Below, in pieces: positions 1-4,912 of a DNA stretch of 6,824 nt (positions are counted from its first letter, which is position 1; every line of letters starts with the position of its first letter). The stretch lies in the NCBI GenBank assembly GCA_902805995.1, contig CADCUU010000120.1, forward strand, positions 1-6,824. Reading direction: 5' to 3'. The notes under the pieces are model-generated. The model was not told where the DNA came from. It saw only the letters and a list, made by a program, of their open reading frames with translations, and ran no database searches. The translations under genes and the position numbers were made by a program. The stretch comes from an uncultured Rubellimicrobium sp. Its GTDB lineage: Bacteria; Pseudomonadota; Alphaproteobacteria; Rhodobacterales; Rhodobacteraceae.

Positions 1-819
1 ACCGAACAGACCGCCGTGCACCAGAAGTCCGCCGCCCCCGTCCTGCCCGATGCGCAGACGGTCACCTCCGTCACGCACTACAACGACCGGCTCTTCGCCT
101 TTCGGGTGACGCGGCCCAAGTCGCTGCGCTTCCGCTCGGGCGAGTTCGTGATGATCGGCCTCTTGGGCGACAACGGAAAGCCGCTCCTGCGGGCTTACTC
201 CATCGCTTCCCCGTCGTGGGACGAGGAGCTGGAATTCTACTCCATCAAGGTTCCCGACGGGCCGCTGACCTCCAAGCTCCAGCACATCCAGCCGGGGGAC
301 GAGATCATTCTGCGGCCAAAGCCCGTCGGCACGCTGGTCCATGACGCGCTCCTGCCCGGAAAGCGGCTGTGGATGTTCTCCACCGGCACGGGCTTCGCGC
401 CCTTCGCCTCGCTCCTGCGCGACCCGGAGACCTGGGAGAAGTACGATCAGGTCATCATCACCCACACCTGCCGCGAGGTGTCCGAGCTGACCTACGGGCG
501 CGAGATCGTGGAATCGCTCAAGGACGACGAGCTGATCGGGGAACTGGTGGAAGGCAAGCTCGCCTATTACCCGACCACGACGCGCGAGCAGTCGCCCAAG
601 ATGGGCCGGATCACGACGCTGATCGAGACGGGGGAGGTCTTTGCGGACCTCGGCATCCCGCCGCTCGACCCCGCCGTCGACCGGGCCATGGTCTGCGGGT
701 CGCTGGCCTTCAACCTCGACATCAAGGCGCTGCTGGAAAAGGCGGGCCTGCGCGAGGGCGCGAACAGCGACCCCGCCGAGTTCGTGATCGAGAAGGCCTT
801 CGTGGGCGACGGGGTCTGA
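1..819 (+). CDS. fpr: Ferredoxin/flavodoxin-NADP(+) reductase, 5' end just outside the window
   Basis: FAD-dependent cytoplasmic enzyme that exchanges electrons between NADP(H) and ferredoxin or flavodoxin. The frame is open from base 1 (T-E-Q-T-A before the GTG at 16). Relatives begin M-T-E, so the true ATG probably lies immediately upstream and the GTG at 16 is not the start. Counting that GTG as residue 1, I see the FAD-binding loop RAYSIASP (59-66), the NADP-site segment STGTGFAPF (122-130), MVCGSLAFN (225-233), and the C-terminal extension AFVGDGV (261-267), which matches the extension known in Rhodobacter capsulatus FPR. With the upstream codons the length is about 273 residues, as expected for the family. 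It ends in TGA, 27 bases before a strong terminator. Its promoter is outside the window. The family assignment is very secure; the physiological partner (ferredoxin or flavodoxin) cannot be told from sequence. Confidence 0.95.
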   Translation, partial: TEQTAVHQKSAAPVLPDAQTVTSVTHYNDRLFAFRVTRPKSLRFRSGEFVMIGLLGDNGKPLLRAYSIASPSWDEELEFYSIKVPDGPLTSKLQHIQPGDEIILRPKPVGTLVHDALLPGKRLWMFSTGTGFAPFASLLRDPETWEKYDQVIITHTCREVSELTYGREIVESLKDDELIGELVEGKLAYYPTTTREQSPKMGRITTLIETGEVFADLGIPPLDPAVDRAMVCGSLAFNLDIKALLEKAGLREGANSDPAEFVIEKAFVGDGV

Positions 820-827
820 CAGGGGCT

Positions 828-857
828 TTGACATGACGTAGGGGAAGGGCGCATGAT
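828..857 (+). promoter_or_regulatory. Candidate sigma-70-type promoter for the ChaC-like gene
   Basis: A perfect -35 hexamer TTGACA (828-833) is followed, after 18 bases, by CATGAT (852-857), which matches four of six -10 positions. The predicted transcription start, six to seven bases after the -10, falls on or next to the ATG at 864. The -10 lies in the left arm of the fpr terminator hairpin. This is inferred from spacing and consensus; no start-site data are available. Confidence 0.5.
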
Positions 858-876
858 CCGATCATGCGCCCTTTTT
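847..876 (+). terminator. Rho-independent terminator of fpr
   Basis: A perfect 11-bp stem, GGGCGCATGAT (847-857) with ATCATGCGCCC (861-871), closes a 3-base loop and is followed by five T residues (872-876). It sits 27 bases after the fpr stop codon. The right arm contains the ATG (864-866) of the next gene, so the terminator overlaps that gene's start. Confidence 0.88.
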
Positions 877-1565
877 CGCCAAAGGCCTTGCACCTGACGG
901 AGGACCATGTCGCACGCGCGACGCGGCACGTGGACGACTTCCCTCATCCATCCGCTTTCACGCGCGCCTCCGATGCCGATTACGAGGCGTTCGTGGATCG
1001 CCTCATGGCCGAGCGCCCGGACGGAGCCCTCCATCTCTTCGCCTATGGCTCGCTGATCTGGAATCCCGGCTTTGACGCTGTGGGGCGTCGTCGCGCCGTG
1101 GCGCGGGGTTGGCATCGGCAGTTCGCACTGGTGATGCGCGGCCATCGCGGCACGCCCGAGGCGCCGGGCCTGATGATGACCCTGATGTCCGGCGGCCGAT
1201 GCGTGGGCCTCGCGCTCGAGGTCGCTGCCGGACGGGAGCGCCAGGTTCTCGATGTGTCCGCCCGTCGGGAGTTCCCGTTCATCGAGACCATGGCCCATTG
1301 CCGATGGATCCGCCTCGACACCGATGACGGGCCGCTGCGCGGGTTGGTGTTCTGGGCCGGACCGACGGGACCGAACGTGCACCGCGGCCTGTCCCTGCAC
1401 GAGGCGGCCGCGCGGATCGCCCGCGCCTGCGGCCCAAAGGGCTCGAATGCCGATTACCTGCGCAGCACCGTCGCGGCTCTGGAGGCCCATGGCATCCGCG
1501 ATCGCAACCTTTGGACCCTGCAGCGCCTTGTGGCGGCCGAGATCGACCGGATGCAGGGTTCTTGA
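864..1565 (+). CDS. chaC: ChaC-like gamma-glutamylcyclotransferase
   Basis: ChaC-family enzymes act in the cytoplasm and split glutathione into 5-oxoproline and Cys-Gly, so this gene probably serves glutathione turnover. The 233-residue protein has the family signature YGSLIWNP at 61-68, preceded by the short hydrophobic strand LHLFA. The segment ARREF (133-137) supplies Glu136, the best candidate for the catalytic acid; Glu141 is the alternative. The C-terminal half (NVHRGLSLHEAA..., NADYLRSTV) fits other alphaproteobacterial members. The ATG at 864 has no clear Shine-Dalgarno sequence and lies inside the fpr terminator hairpin. A TTG at 888 (L-H-L-T-E) is an alternative start that would drop eight residues. 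A likely promoter ends six bases before the ATG, which would give a leaderless mRNA. The gene is single and converges on the acidic-protein gene. The family is secure; glutathione specificity is inferred. Confidence 0.88.
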   Translation: MRPFSPKALHLTEDHVARATRHVDDFPHPSAFTRASDADYEAFVDRLMAERPDGALHLFAYGSLIWNPGFDAVGRRRAVARGWHRQFALVMRGHRGTPEAPGLMMTLMSGGRCVGLALEVAAGRERQVLDVSARREFPFIETMAHCRWIRLDTDDGPLRGLVFWAGPTGPNVHRGLSLHEAAARIARACGPKGSNADYLRSTVAALEAHGIRDRNLWTLQRLVAAEIDRMQGS

Positions 1566-1571
1566 AAGACA

Positions 1572-1598
1572 AACGCCGCGGGGATGACCCGCGGCGTT
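1572..1598. terminator. Shared hairpin between convergent genes
   Basis: An 11-bp perfect stem, AACGCCGCGGG (1572-1582) with CCCGCGGCGTT (1588-1598), has a 5-base loop. It lies seven bases after the ChaC-like stop and about 30 bases beyond the stop of the opposite gene. On the plus strand the stem ends in only two T residues. On the minus strand it continues TTTGTCTTTC, so it suits the minus-strand gene better. It probably serves both convergent genes. Confidence 0.65.
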
Positions 1599-1629
1599 CC
1601 GGCACCAAGCTGATGCGTTCGCCTCGCCG

Positions 1630-2703
1630 TCACTCGCCCGAGAGGGCGGTGCGGATCCGCTCCAGCACGTCCGGCAGAAGGGCCGGGCTGTCCTGGGCGG
1701 TCGTCAGCGCTTCGGTGAGCTGGGTCTTGGCCGAGGCTTCGAGGTCCGAGGCCTCGATGGCCGCCGTCACGGCCGGGACGTCGACCGGCTCGGCGTCGAG
1801 AAGCGCGTCGATGTCGGCCGTCGTACCAGCCGTCGCACTGGCCTCCGGCTCGTTGGTGCGGAGCGCCGGGCCAGGGTCGGCCGTCGCGGCTTCAGTCGCC
1901 GTCCCCTCGGCGGGGGCCGCCTCGGTCGCGGCGGCGGGCTCGGTGGTGGTCTCGGTCGCCGGGGCAGCGTCCGTAGCGGCGTCAGCGGGGGCAGCGGCGC
2001 CCTCGGCCGCGCCTTCCTCGGCGGGCTCACCCTCGGTCGCCTGCTCGATCTCCTCGGCCGTGCCCTGGCCGTCGGCGGCTTCGGCTGCGGCGGCCTCGTC
2101 CTCGTTGCCTTCGCCAGTGCCCACGGCCTCGGGCGCGTTGTCCACGGAGGTGTCGAGGTTCTCGGGCGTCTGGCTCGCGTCGGCGCCCTCAGCCGCTGTC
2201 TCGGCCGGAGCAGCCTCCTCGGAGACGTCGCCTTCAAGGCCCGCCTGCTCGCCTTCCTCGGCGGTGATCCCCTCGGTGCCGGCACCGTCGGTCTCTTCCT
2301 CGGTCGAGACGGCGCCCACTCCCGCATCGGGCTCCTCGTCGGCGGGGCCTTCCTCGGCCGGAACGGCCTCAGAGGTGTCAGCGGTCACGTCGGCCTCGGG
2401 GGCGGCTTCGCCCTCGATGGCTTCGGTCTCACCGGCTTCGGCGGCCGGGGCGGCCTCAGTGGTCTCGCCCTCGGCCTCCTCGGCGGCCGTTTCCTCGGCG
2501 TTGCCGGCTTCGGCGGCCTCTTCCTGGGCCGGGTTCGTCACCGCGGCCGCGTCATCTGGCGAGGCGCTGTCCTCGGTCTCGCCCTCGGCGGCGGGCTCGG
2601 TCGATGTCGGGGCCTCGCCGATTTCCACGTCGCCGGCGCTGGTGTACATATAGGCCAGCACCGCGGCTAAGATTACCACGACGATGGCAATGATACGTGT
2701 CAT
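1630..2703 (-). CDS. Membrane-anchored, extremely acidic Ala/Glu-rich protein of unknown function
   Basis: I do not recognise a named family. The 357-residue protein starts M-T-R-I, then has one hydrophobic segment (residues 4-18, IIAIVVVILAAVLAY), which is a signal anchor or uncleaved signal. Residues 21 to about 290 are low-complexity Ala, Glu, Thr, Gly, Pro and Asp. There is no Lys, Arg or His between Arg3 and Arg282, and no Phe, Trp or Tyr after Tyr20. The last 65 residues (about 293-357, IDALLDAE...LERIRTALSGE) have helix-like periodicity and may be a small folded domain. The start at 2703 is supported by a minus-strand AAGGGA seven bases upstream (2711-2716 on the plus strand) and by the signal anchor immediately after it; the frame stays open upstream to 3315 over infC but that part is not coding. 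The topology is probably N-in with the acidic tail in the periplasm. This low-complexity tail could be a spacer or a cation-binding polymer; neither is shown. Confidence 0.85.
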   Translation of the reverse strand: MTRIIAIVVVILAAVLAYMYTSAGDVEIGEAPTSTEPAAEGETEDSASPDDAAAVTNPAQEEAAEAGNAEETAAEEAEGETTEAAPAAEAGETEAIEGEAAPEADVTADTSEAVPAEEGPADEEPDAGVGAVSTEEETDGAGTEGITAEEGEQAGLEGDVSEEAAPAETAAEGADASQTPENLDTSVDNAPEAVGTGEGNEDEAAAAEAADGQGTAEEIEQATEGEPAEEGAAEGAAAPADAATDAAPATETTTEPAAATEAAPAEGTATEAATADPGPALRTNEPEASATAGTTADIDALLDAEPVDVPAVTAAIEASDLEASAKTQLTEALTTAQDSPALLPDVLERIRTALSGE

Positions 2704-2728
2704 CTGCCTGTCCCTTCGGAAGCTCGCG

Positions 2729-2747
2729 CAGGCGCAGTCGGCGCCTG
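2729..2747. repeat. Inverted repeat in the leader of the acidic-protein gene
   Basis: CAGGCGC (2729-2735) and GCGCCTG (2741-2747) form a perfect 7-bp inverted repeat with a 5-base spacer. It lies 26-44 bases upstream of the acidic-protein start codon, on the 5' side of its ribosome binding site. There is no T-run on either side, so it is not an obvious terminator. It could be an mRNA leader hairpin or an operator. Confidence 0.4.
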
Positions 2748-2757
2748 ATCCATCAAG

Positions 2758-2787
2758 GTGATATGTCACGCAGCCGTGTGGTTGCAA
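2758..2787 (-). promoter_or_regulatory. Weak candidate promoter for the acidic-protein gene
   Basis: Read on the minus strand, TTGCAA (2782-2787) and TATCAC (2758-2763) are separated by 18 bases, and each matches four of six consensus positions. The implied start near 2751 would give a leader of about 48 bases containing the inverted repeat. The match is modest and could be chance. Confidence 0.28.
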
Positions 2788-2823
2788 AGTGTGATCGCGG
2801 CGCCGTGAGGTGGACCCGCGGGG

Positions 2824-2852
2824 TTGAAGCCGCGCGCCTAGGGGTTTATCTT
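2824..2852 (+). promoter_or_regulatory. Candidate infC promoter
   Basis: TTGAAG (2824-2829) and TATCTT (2847-2852) are separated by exactly 17 bases, and each matches four of six sigma-70 consensus positions. The predicted start near 2859 leaves a leader of roughly 30 bases before the ATA start region of infC. If correct, the TTG at 2851 lies inside the -10 element and cannot be the translation start. Confidence 0.45.
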
Positions 2853-2878
2853 GCGCCGCGCATTCCCCGACACGGCTG

Positions 2879-2883
2879 AAGGA
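2879..2883 (+). promoter_or_regulatory. Ribosome binding site that places the infC start
   Basis: AAGGA (2879-2883) is the only good Shine-Dalgarno sequence just before the conserved IF-3 N-terminus. It lies three bases before ATA 2887 and nine bases before ATA 2893. There is no ATG, GTG or TTG between it and the conserved RRPHNAPP segment. Confidence 0.55.
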
Positions 2884-2886
2884 ACC

Positions 2887-3438
2887 ATAGCCATAGGACG
2901 CAGACCCCACAACGCACCCCCGGTGCGCGAAACCGGCCCCCGGATCAACGAGCGCCTCCTGCGCGGCGGGGATATCCGCCTGATCGGGGCCAACGGCGAG
3001 AACCTCGGAGTCGTGACGCCCGAGCGGGCGCTCGCGCTGGCTGAGGAGGCGGGGCTGGACCTCGTCGAGATCTCGCCCACGGCGGTTCCGCCGGTCTGCA
3101 AGATCATGGACTTCGGCAAGTTCAAGTACGAGACGCAGAAGAAAGAAGCCGAGGCGCGGAAGAACCAGAAGGTCATCGAGATCAAGGAGGTCAAGTTCCG
3201 CCCGGGCACCGACACGCATGACTACGAGGTCAAGATGCGGTCGGTCTTCAAGTTCCTGGAGGAAGGCGACAAGGTCAAGGTCACCCTGCGCTTCCGCGGC
3301 CGCGAGATGGCCCACCAGGACTTGGGCAAGGCTCTCCTCGACCGCGTGGCCGAGGATGTGAAGGCCGCCGGAAAGATCGAGTCCTTCCCCCGCCTCGAAG
3401 GCCGTCAGATGGTCATGATGATCGGCCCGACGAAGTAA
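2887..3438 (+). CDS. infC: Translation initiation factor IF-3, apparent ATA start
   Basis: IF-3 binds the 30S ribosomal subunit, keeps it apart from 50S and checks the start codon-initiator tRNA pairing. Counting from ATA 2887, the protein is 183 residues: N-terminal domain with RETGPRIN (14-21), the family signature [14 protein letters not shown] (72-85), a basic linker rich in Lys and Glu, then the C-terminal domain with [16 protein letters not shown] (98-113), [10 protein letters not shown] (132-141) and a final [14 protein letters not shown] 2893 would give 181 residues and has better spacing from the AAGGA at 2879-2883. The only ordinary start nearby, TTG 2851, would add 12 unconserved residues and overlaps the likely -10 element. 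Non-canonical infC starts are known from E. coli (AUU), where IF-3 represses its own translation; the same control is likely here. A terminator follows directly, so rpmI and rplT are not in this transcript. Confidence 0.93.
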   Translation: MAIGRRPHNAPPVRETGPRINERLLRGGDIRLIGANGENLGVVTPERALALAEEAGLDLVEISPTAVPPVCKIMDFGKFKYETQKKEAEARKNQKVIEIKEVKFRPGTDTHDYEVKMRSVFKFLEEGDKVKVTLRFRGREMAHQDLGKALLDRVAEDVKAAGKIESFPRLEGRQMVMMIGPTK

Positions 3439-3463
3439 AAACGTCTGGTTGCTTCAGGACATC

Positions 3464-3491
3464 GGCCCGGATCGAAAAGTCCGGGCCTTTT
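3464..3491 (+). terminator. Rho-independent terminator of infC
   Basis: GGCCCGGA (3464-3471) and TCCGGGCC (3480-3487) form a perfect 8-bp stem with an 8-base loop (TCGAAAAG), followed by TTTT (3488-3491). It starts 25 bases after the infC stop and abuts the end of the convergent gene at 3498. The minus strand has no T-run after this stem, so it works mainly for infC. Confidence 0.85.
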
Positions 3492-3497
3492 CCGTTC

Positions 3498-3905
3498 TCA
3501 GGGGGCGTCCCGGACGGCGGCGCAAAGATCAGGGCTCGATCCGCTCAGCACGTCGTGGATGAGAAGGCCCACGTCGTCGAAAGGTGCCCCAAGCGCGTCG
3601 TTATCCGGGGCGCCGTCGTCGAGGATGCGGGCCATGGCGGCGCGGCAGTCCGGCAACGACAGGCCCGGGAGCCCCAACAGATCGAGGTCCTCTCCGCAGG
3701 TCGCTGCATCGCCCGGCTGACCGGGGCGCGGCGCGGCACCTGCGCCGGTGGTCGCGAGCAAACCCCATGTTGCGGCCAGTTCGAGAGACACGCATTCCAG
3801 GGGAGGTGAGCGCCCGGCCCCTTGCGCCAGAGCCGTCGAACTCCCGATCAGGAGATCCGCCACAGCAAAGGCGGTCACGGTCAGCAGGGCAGGGGAGCGG
3901 AGCAT
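3498..3905 (-). CDS. Secreted four-cysteine protein of unknown function
   Basis: I do not recognise the family. The 135-residue product begins with a typical Sec signal peptide (hydrophobic core about residues 6-20), with probable cleavage after STALA at residue 27. The mature part of about 108 residues has exactly four cysteines (38, 70, 87, 128), enough for two disulfides, which fits a periplasmic location. It is acidic and rich in Leu, Ala, Asp and Gly. The start is supported by a minus-strand GGGAGGG about eight bases upstream. Its start lies 22 bases after the stop of the DUF59 gene on the same strand, so the two are probably co-transcribed. No catalytic motif is visible. It converges on infC, with only the infC terminator between them. 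The signal peptide and gap-free reading make a real gene likely. Confidence 0.75.
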   Translation of the reverse strand: MLRSPALLTVTAFAVADLLIGSSTALAQGAGRSPPLECVSLELAATWGLLATTGAGAAPRPGQPGDAATCGEDLDLLGLPGLSLPDCRAAMARILDDGAPDNDALGAPFDDVGLLIHDVLSGSSPDLCAAVRDAP

Positions 3906-3927
3906 TCCGGCTTCCCTCCCCCAGGGC

Positions 3928-4290
3928 TTACATGAAGCCCAGTTCGAGCCGGGCCTCGTCCGACATCATCTCCATGCCCCACTGGGGCTCGAAGGTCATC
4001 TGGACGTCCACCTGCTTCACGCCCGGCACCGCGTTGACGGCATCGGCCACCCAGCCCGGCATCTCACCCGCGACGGGGCAGCCGGGGGCGGTCAGGGTCA
4101 TCACGATGTTCACCGCGCTCTCGGCGTCGATCTGGACCGTGTAGACGAGGCCCAGGTCGAAGATGTTCACCGGGATCTCCGGGTCGTAGACGGTGCGGCA
4201 GGCCTCGACCACGCTGTCATAGAGCGGGTGCTCGATGGTGGAGGGCGCGATCAGGGGAGTGCCCTCGATCCTGGCGTCGGTGTAGGACAT
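3928..4290 (-). CDS. MIP18/DUF59-family Fe-S cluster assembly protein (SufT-like)
   Basis: MIP18/DUF59 proteins assist maturation of Fe-S proteins in the cytoplasm; bacterial SufT-type members often sit in suf operons, and PaaD is a specialised relative. The 120-residue protein has the two family signatures: DPEIPVNIFDLGLVY (36-50) and MTLTAPGCPVAGEMP (64-78), with the conserved reactive cysteine at 71. The C-terminal VQMTFEPQWGMEMMSDEAR (97-114) also fits. Residues 1-20 are a short variable leader. The ATG at 4290 has GGGGAG six bases upstream. An in-frame ATG at 4326 would add 12 residues but overlaps the likely -10 element. No other suf gene is in view; the neighbours are a four-cysteine secreted protein downstream and a lipoprotein gene upstream. 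The assignment as general Fe-S factor, not PaaD, is inferred from the lack of paa genes. Confidence 0.9.
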   Translation of the reverse strand: MSYTDARIEGTPLIAPSTIEHPLYDSVVEACRTVYDPEIPVNIFDLGLVYTVQIDAESAVNIVMTLTAPGCPVAGEMPGWVADAVNAVPGVKQVDVQMTFEPQWGMEMMSDEARLELGFM

Positions 4291-4323
4291 GCGCGGCTCC
4301 CCGGGGCTGAAATCCTGACGGTT

Positions 4324-4351
4324 CATATAAGAATTGCTTTGGCCCGGTAAA
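4324..4351 (-). promoter_or_regulatory. Candidate promoter of the DUF59 and four-cysteine genes
   Basis: On the minus strand TTTACC (4346-4351) and TATATG (4324-4329) are 16 bases apart, and each matches four of six consensus positions. They lie in the most A+T-rich stretch of this region (about 4322-4340). The predicted start near 4317 gives a leader of about 27 bases to the ATG at 4290. A weak hairpin (GGCCC 4341-4345 with GGGCC 4352-4356) overlaps the -35 and might also end the upstream lipoprotein transcript. Confidence 0.45.
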
Positions 4352-4373
4352 GGGCCTGGGCGTCGCACCCCCG

Positions 4374-4799
4374 TCAGCGGCAGGCCCGCGCCTCGCCCTG
4401 GGCAATCAGGCGGCGCGCCGGGATGCGCACGAAGTCCTGCCGGTGCCGCCAGTCCTCCATGAAGAGGCGGGCTATGCGGGGCGGGTAGTAGGAGGCCATG
4501 GCCTGCGTGATCGCCTCGAAGCGGGCCGGGGTCATCTCCACCCCAAAGGCAAGGGTGGGGCCGTGGAAGCCAAGCGTCGCGCCGCGCTCGAAGCATGCGG
4601 TGGAGAGCCCCAGATACATCGTGCAGGCCGACAGGCATTCGCCCCCCACGCGCTTTTCCTCGCCCCGGGCTTCCAGGGCCGCGATCTCCAGCACGCGCAG
4701 GACGACGGAGCCGCCGGGATCGCGGTCGGGGCTCCGCTCGGCCACGCCGGGCGAGGCGCAGGCCGCAAGGAGGAGGACGACGAGGAGCAGACGGCGCAT
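4374..4799 (-). CDS. Small lipoprotein with ClpP-like SACT motif
   Basis: The 141-residue product has a lipoprotein signal: R-R, a run of Leu and Val, then lipobox LAAC with Cys14 as the lipidated residue, so it is probably anchored in the periplasm. The core GGECLSACTMYLG (52-64) followed by TLGFHG (75-80) resembles the GxCxSACT...GxH pattern of COG3904-type periplasmic ClpP/crotonase-fold proteins. Ser57 and His79 would be the catalytic pair. Later parts include ASYYPPRIARLF (102-113). Cys56, Cys59, Cys69 and Cys140 could form disulfides. Peptidase activity is not shown; an acidic third residue cannot be assigned. No Shine-Dalgarno sequence precedes the ATG, and a weak promoter-like pair ends six bases before it. 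It diverges from tgt with 113 bases between. The family match is from memory of related small alphaproteobacterial lipoproteins. Confidence 0.78.
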   Translation of the reverse strand: MRRLLLVVLLLAACASPGVAERSPDRDPGGSVVLRVLEIAALEARGEEKRVGGECLSACTMYLGLSTACFERGATLGFHGPTLAFGVEMTPARFEAITQAMASYYPPRIARLFMEDWRHRQDFVRIPARRLIAQGEARACR

Positions 4800-4805
4800 G
4801 ATCGA

Positions 4806-4834
4806 GTTGTGGGCCGCGCCGGGACGCCGATCAA
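4806..4834 (-). promoter_or_regulatory. Weak promoter-like pair abutting the lipoprotein start
   Basis: On the minus strand TTGATC (4829-4834, four of six) is followed after 17 bases by CACAAC (4806-4811, three of six), which ends six bases before the ATG. With no ribosome binding site present, this could give a leaderless mRNA. The -10 match is poor, so the call is tentative. Confidence 0.22.
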
Positions 4835-4912
4835 CACACGGGACCGCGACCGCCCGGTGGGTTCCGCCTCGCCCGCGCCTGCGATAGGGAGGCCCGTCAG
4901 GAGGCGATCCCC

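Noticed and set aside
567..1490. Minus-strand open frame of 307 codons
   Set aside because: It is antisense to fpr and the chaC-like gene, both of which have clear family motifs; it crosses the fpr terminator.
1511..2653. Plus-strand open frame of 380 codons, Ala/Ser-rich
   Set aside because: It is the mirror of the acidic-protein gene: GCC/GAG-rich codons read backwards give Ser/Ala codons without stops. The minus-strand reading has a signal anchor and ribosome binding site; this one has neither, and it overlaps the end of the chaC-like gene.
2851..2886. TTG at 2851 as infC start
   Set aside because: It has an AGGGG six bases upstream, but it overlaps the -10 element of the best promoter and adds residues not known from IF-3 proteins.
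2704..3315. Upstream extension of the acidic-protein frame to a 561-residue protein
   Set aside because: The extra part is antisense to infC, has no family features, and the internal start at 2703 has a ribosome binding site followed at once by a signal anchor.
4291..4326. In-frame ATG at 4326 as the DUF59 start
   Set aside because: It overlaps the predicted -10 element and has no ribosome binding site, whereas ATG 4290 has GGGGAG six bases upstream.
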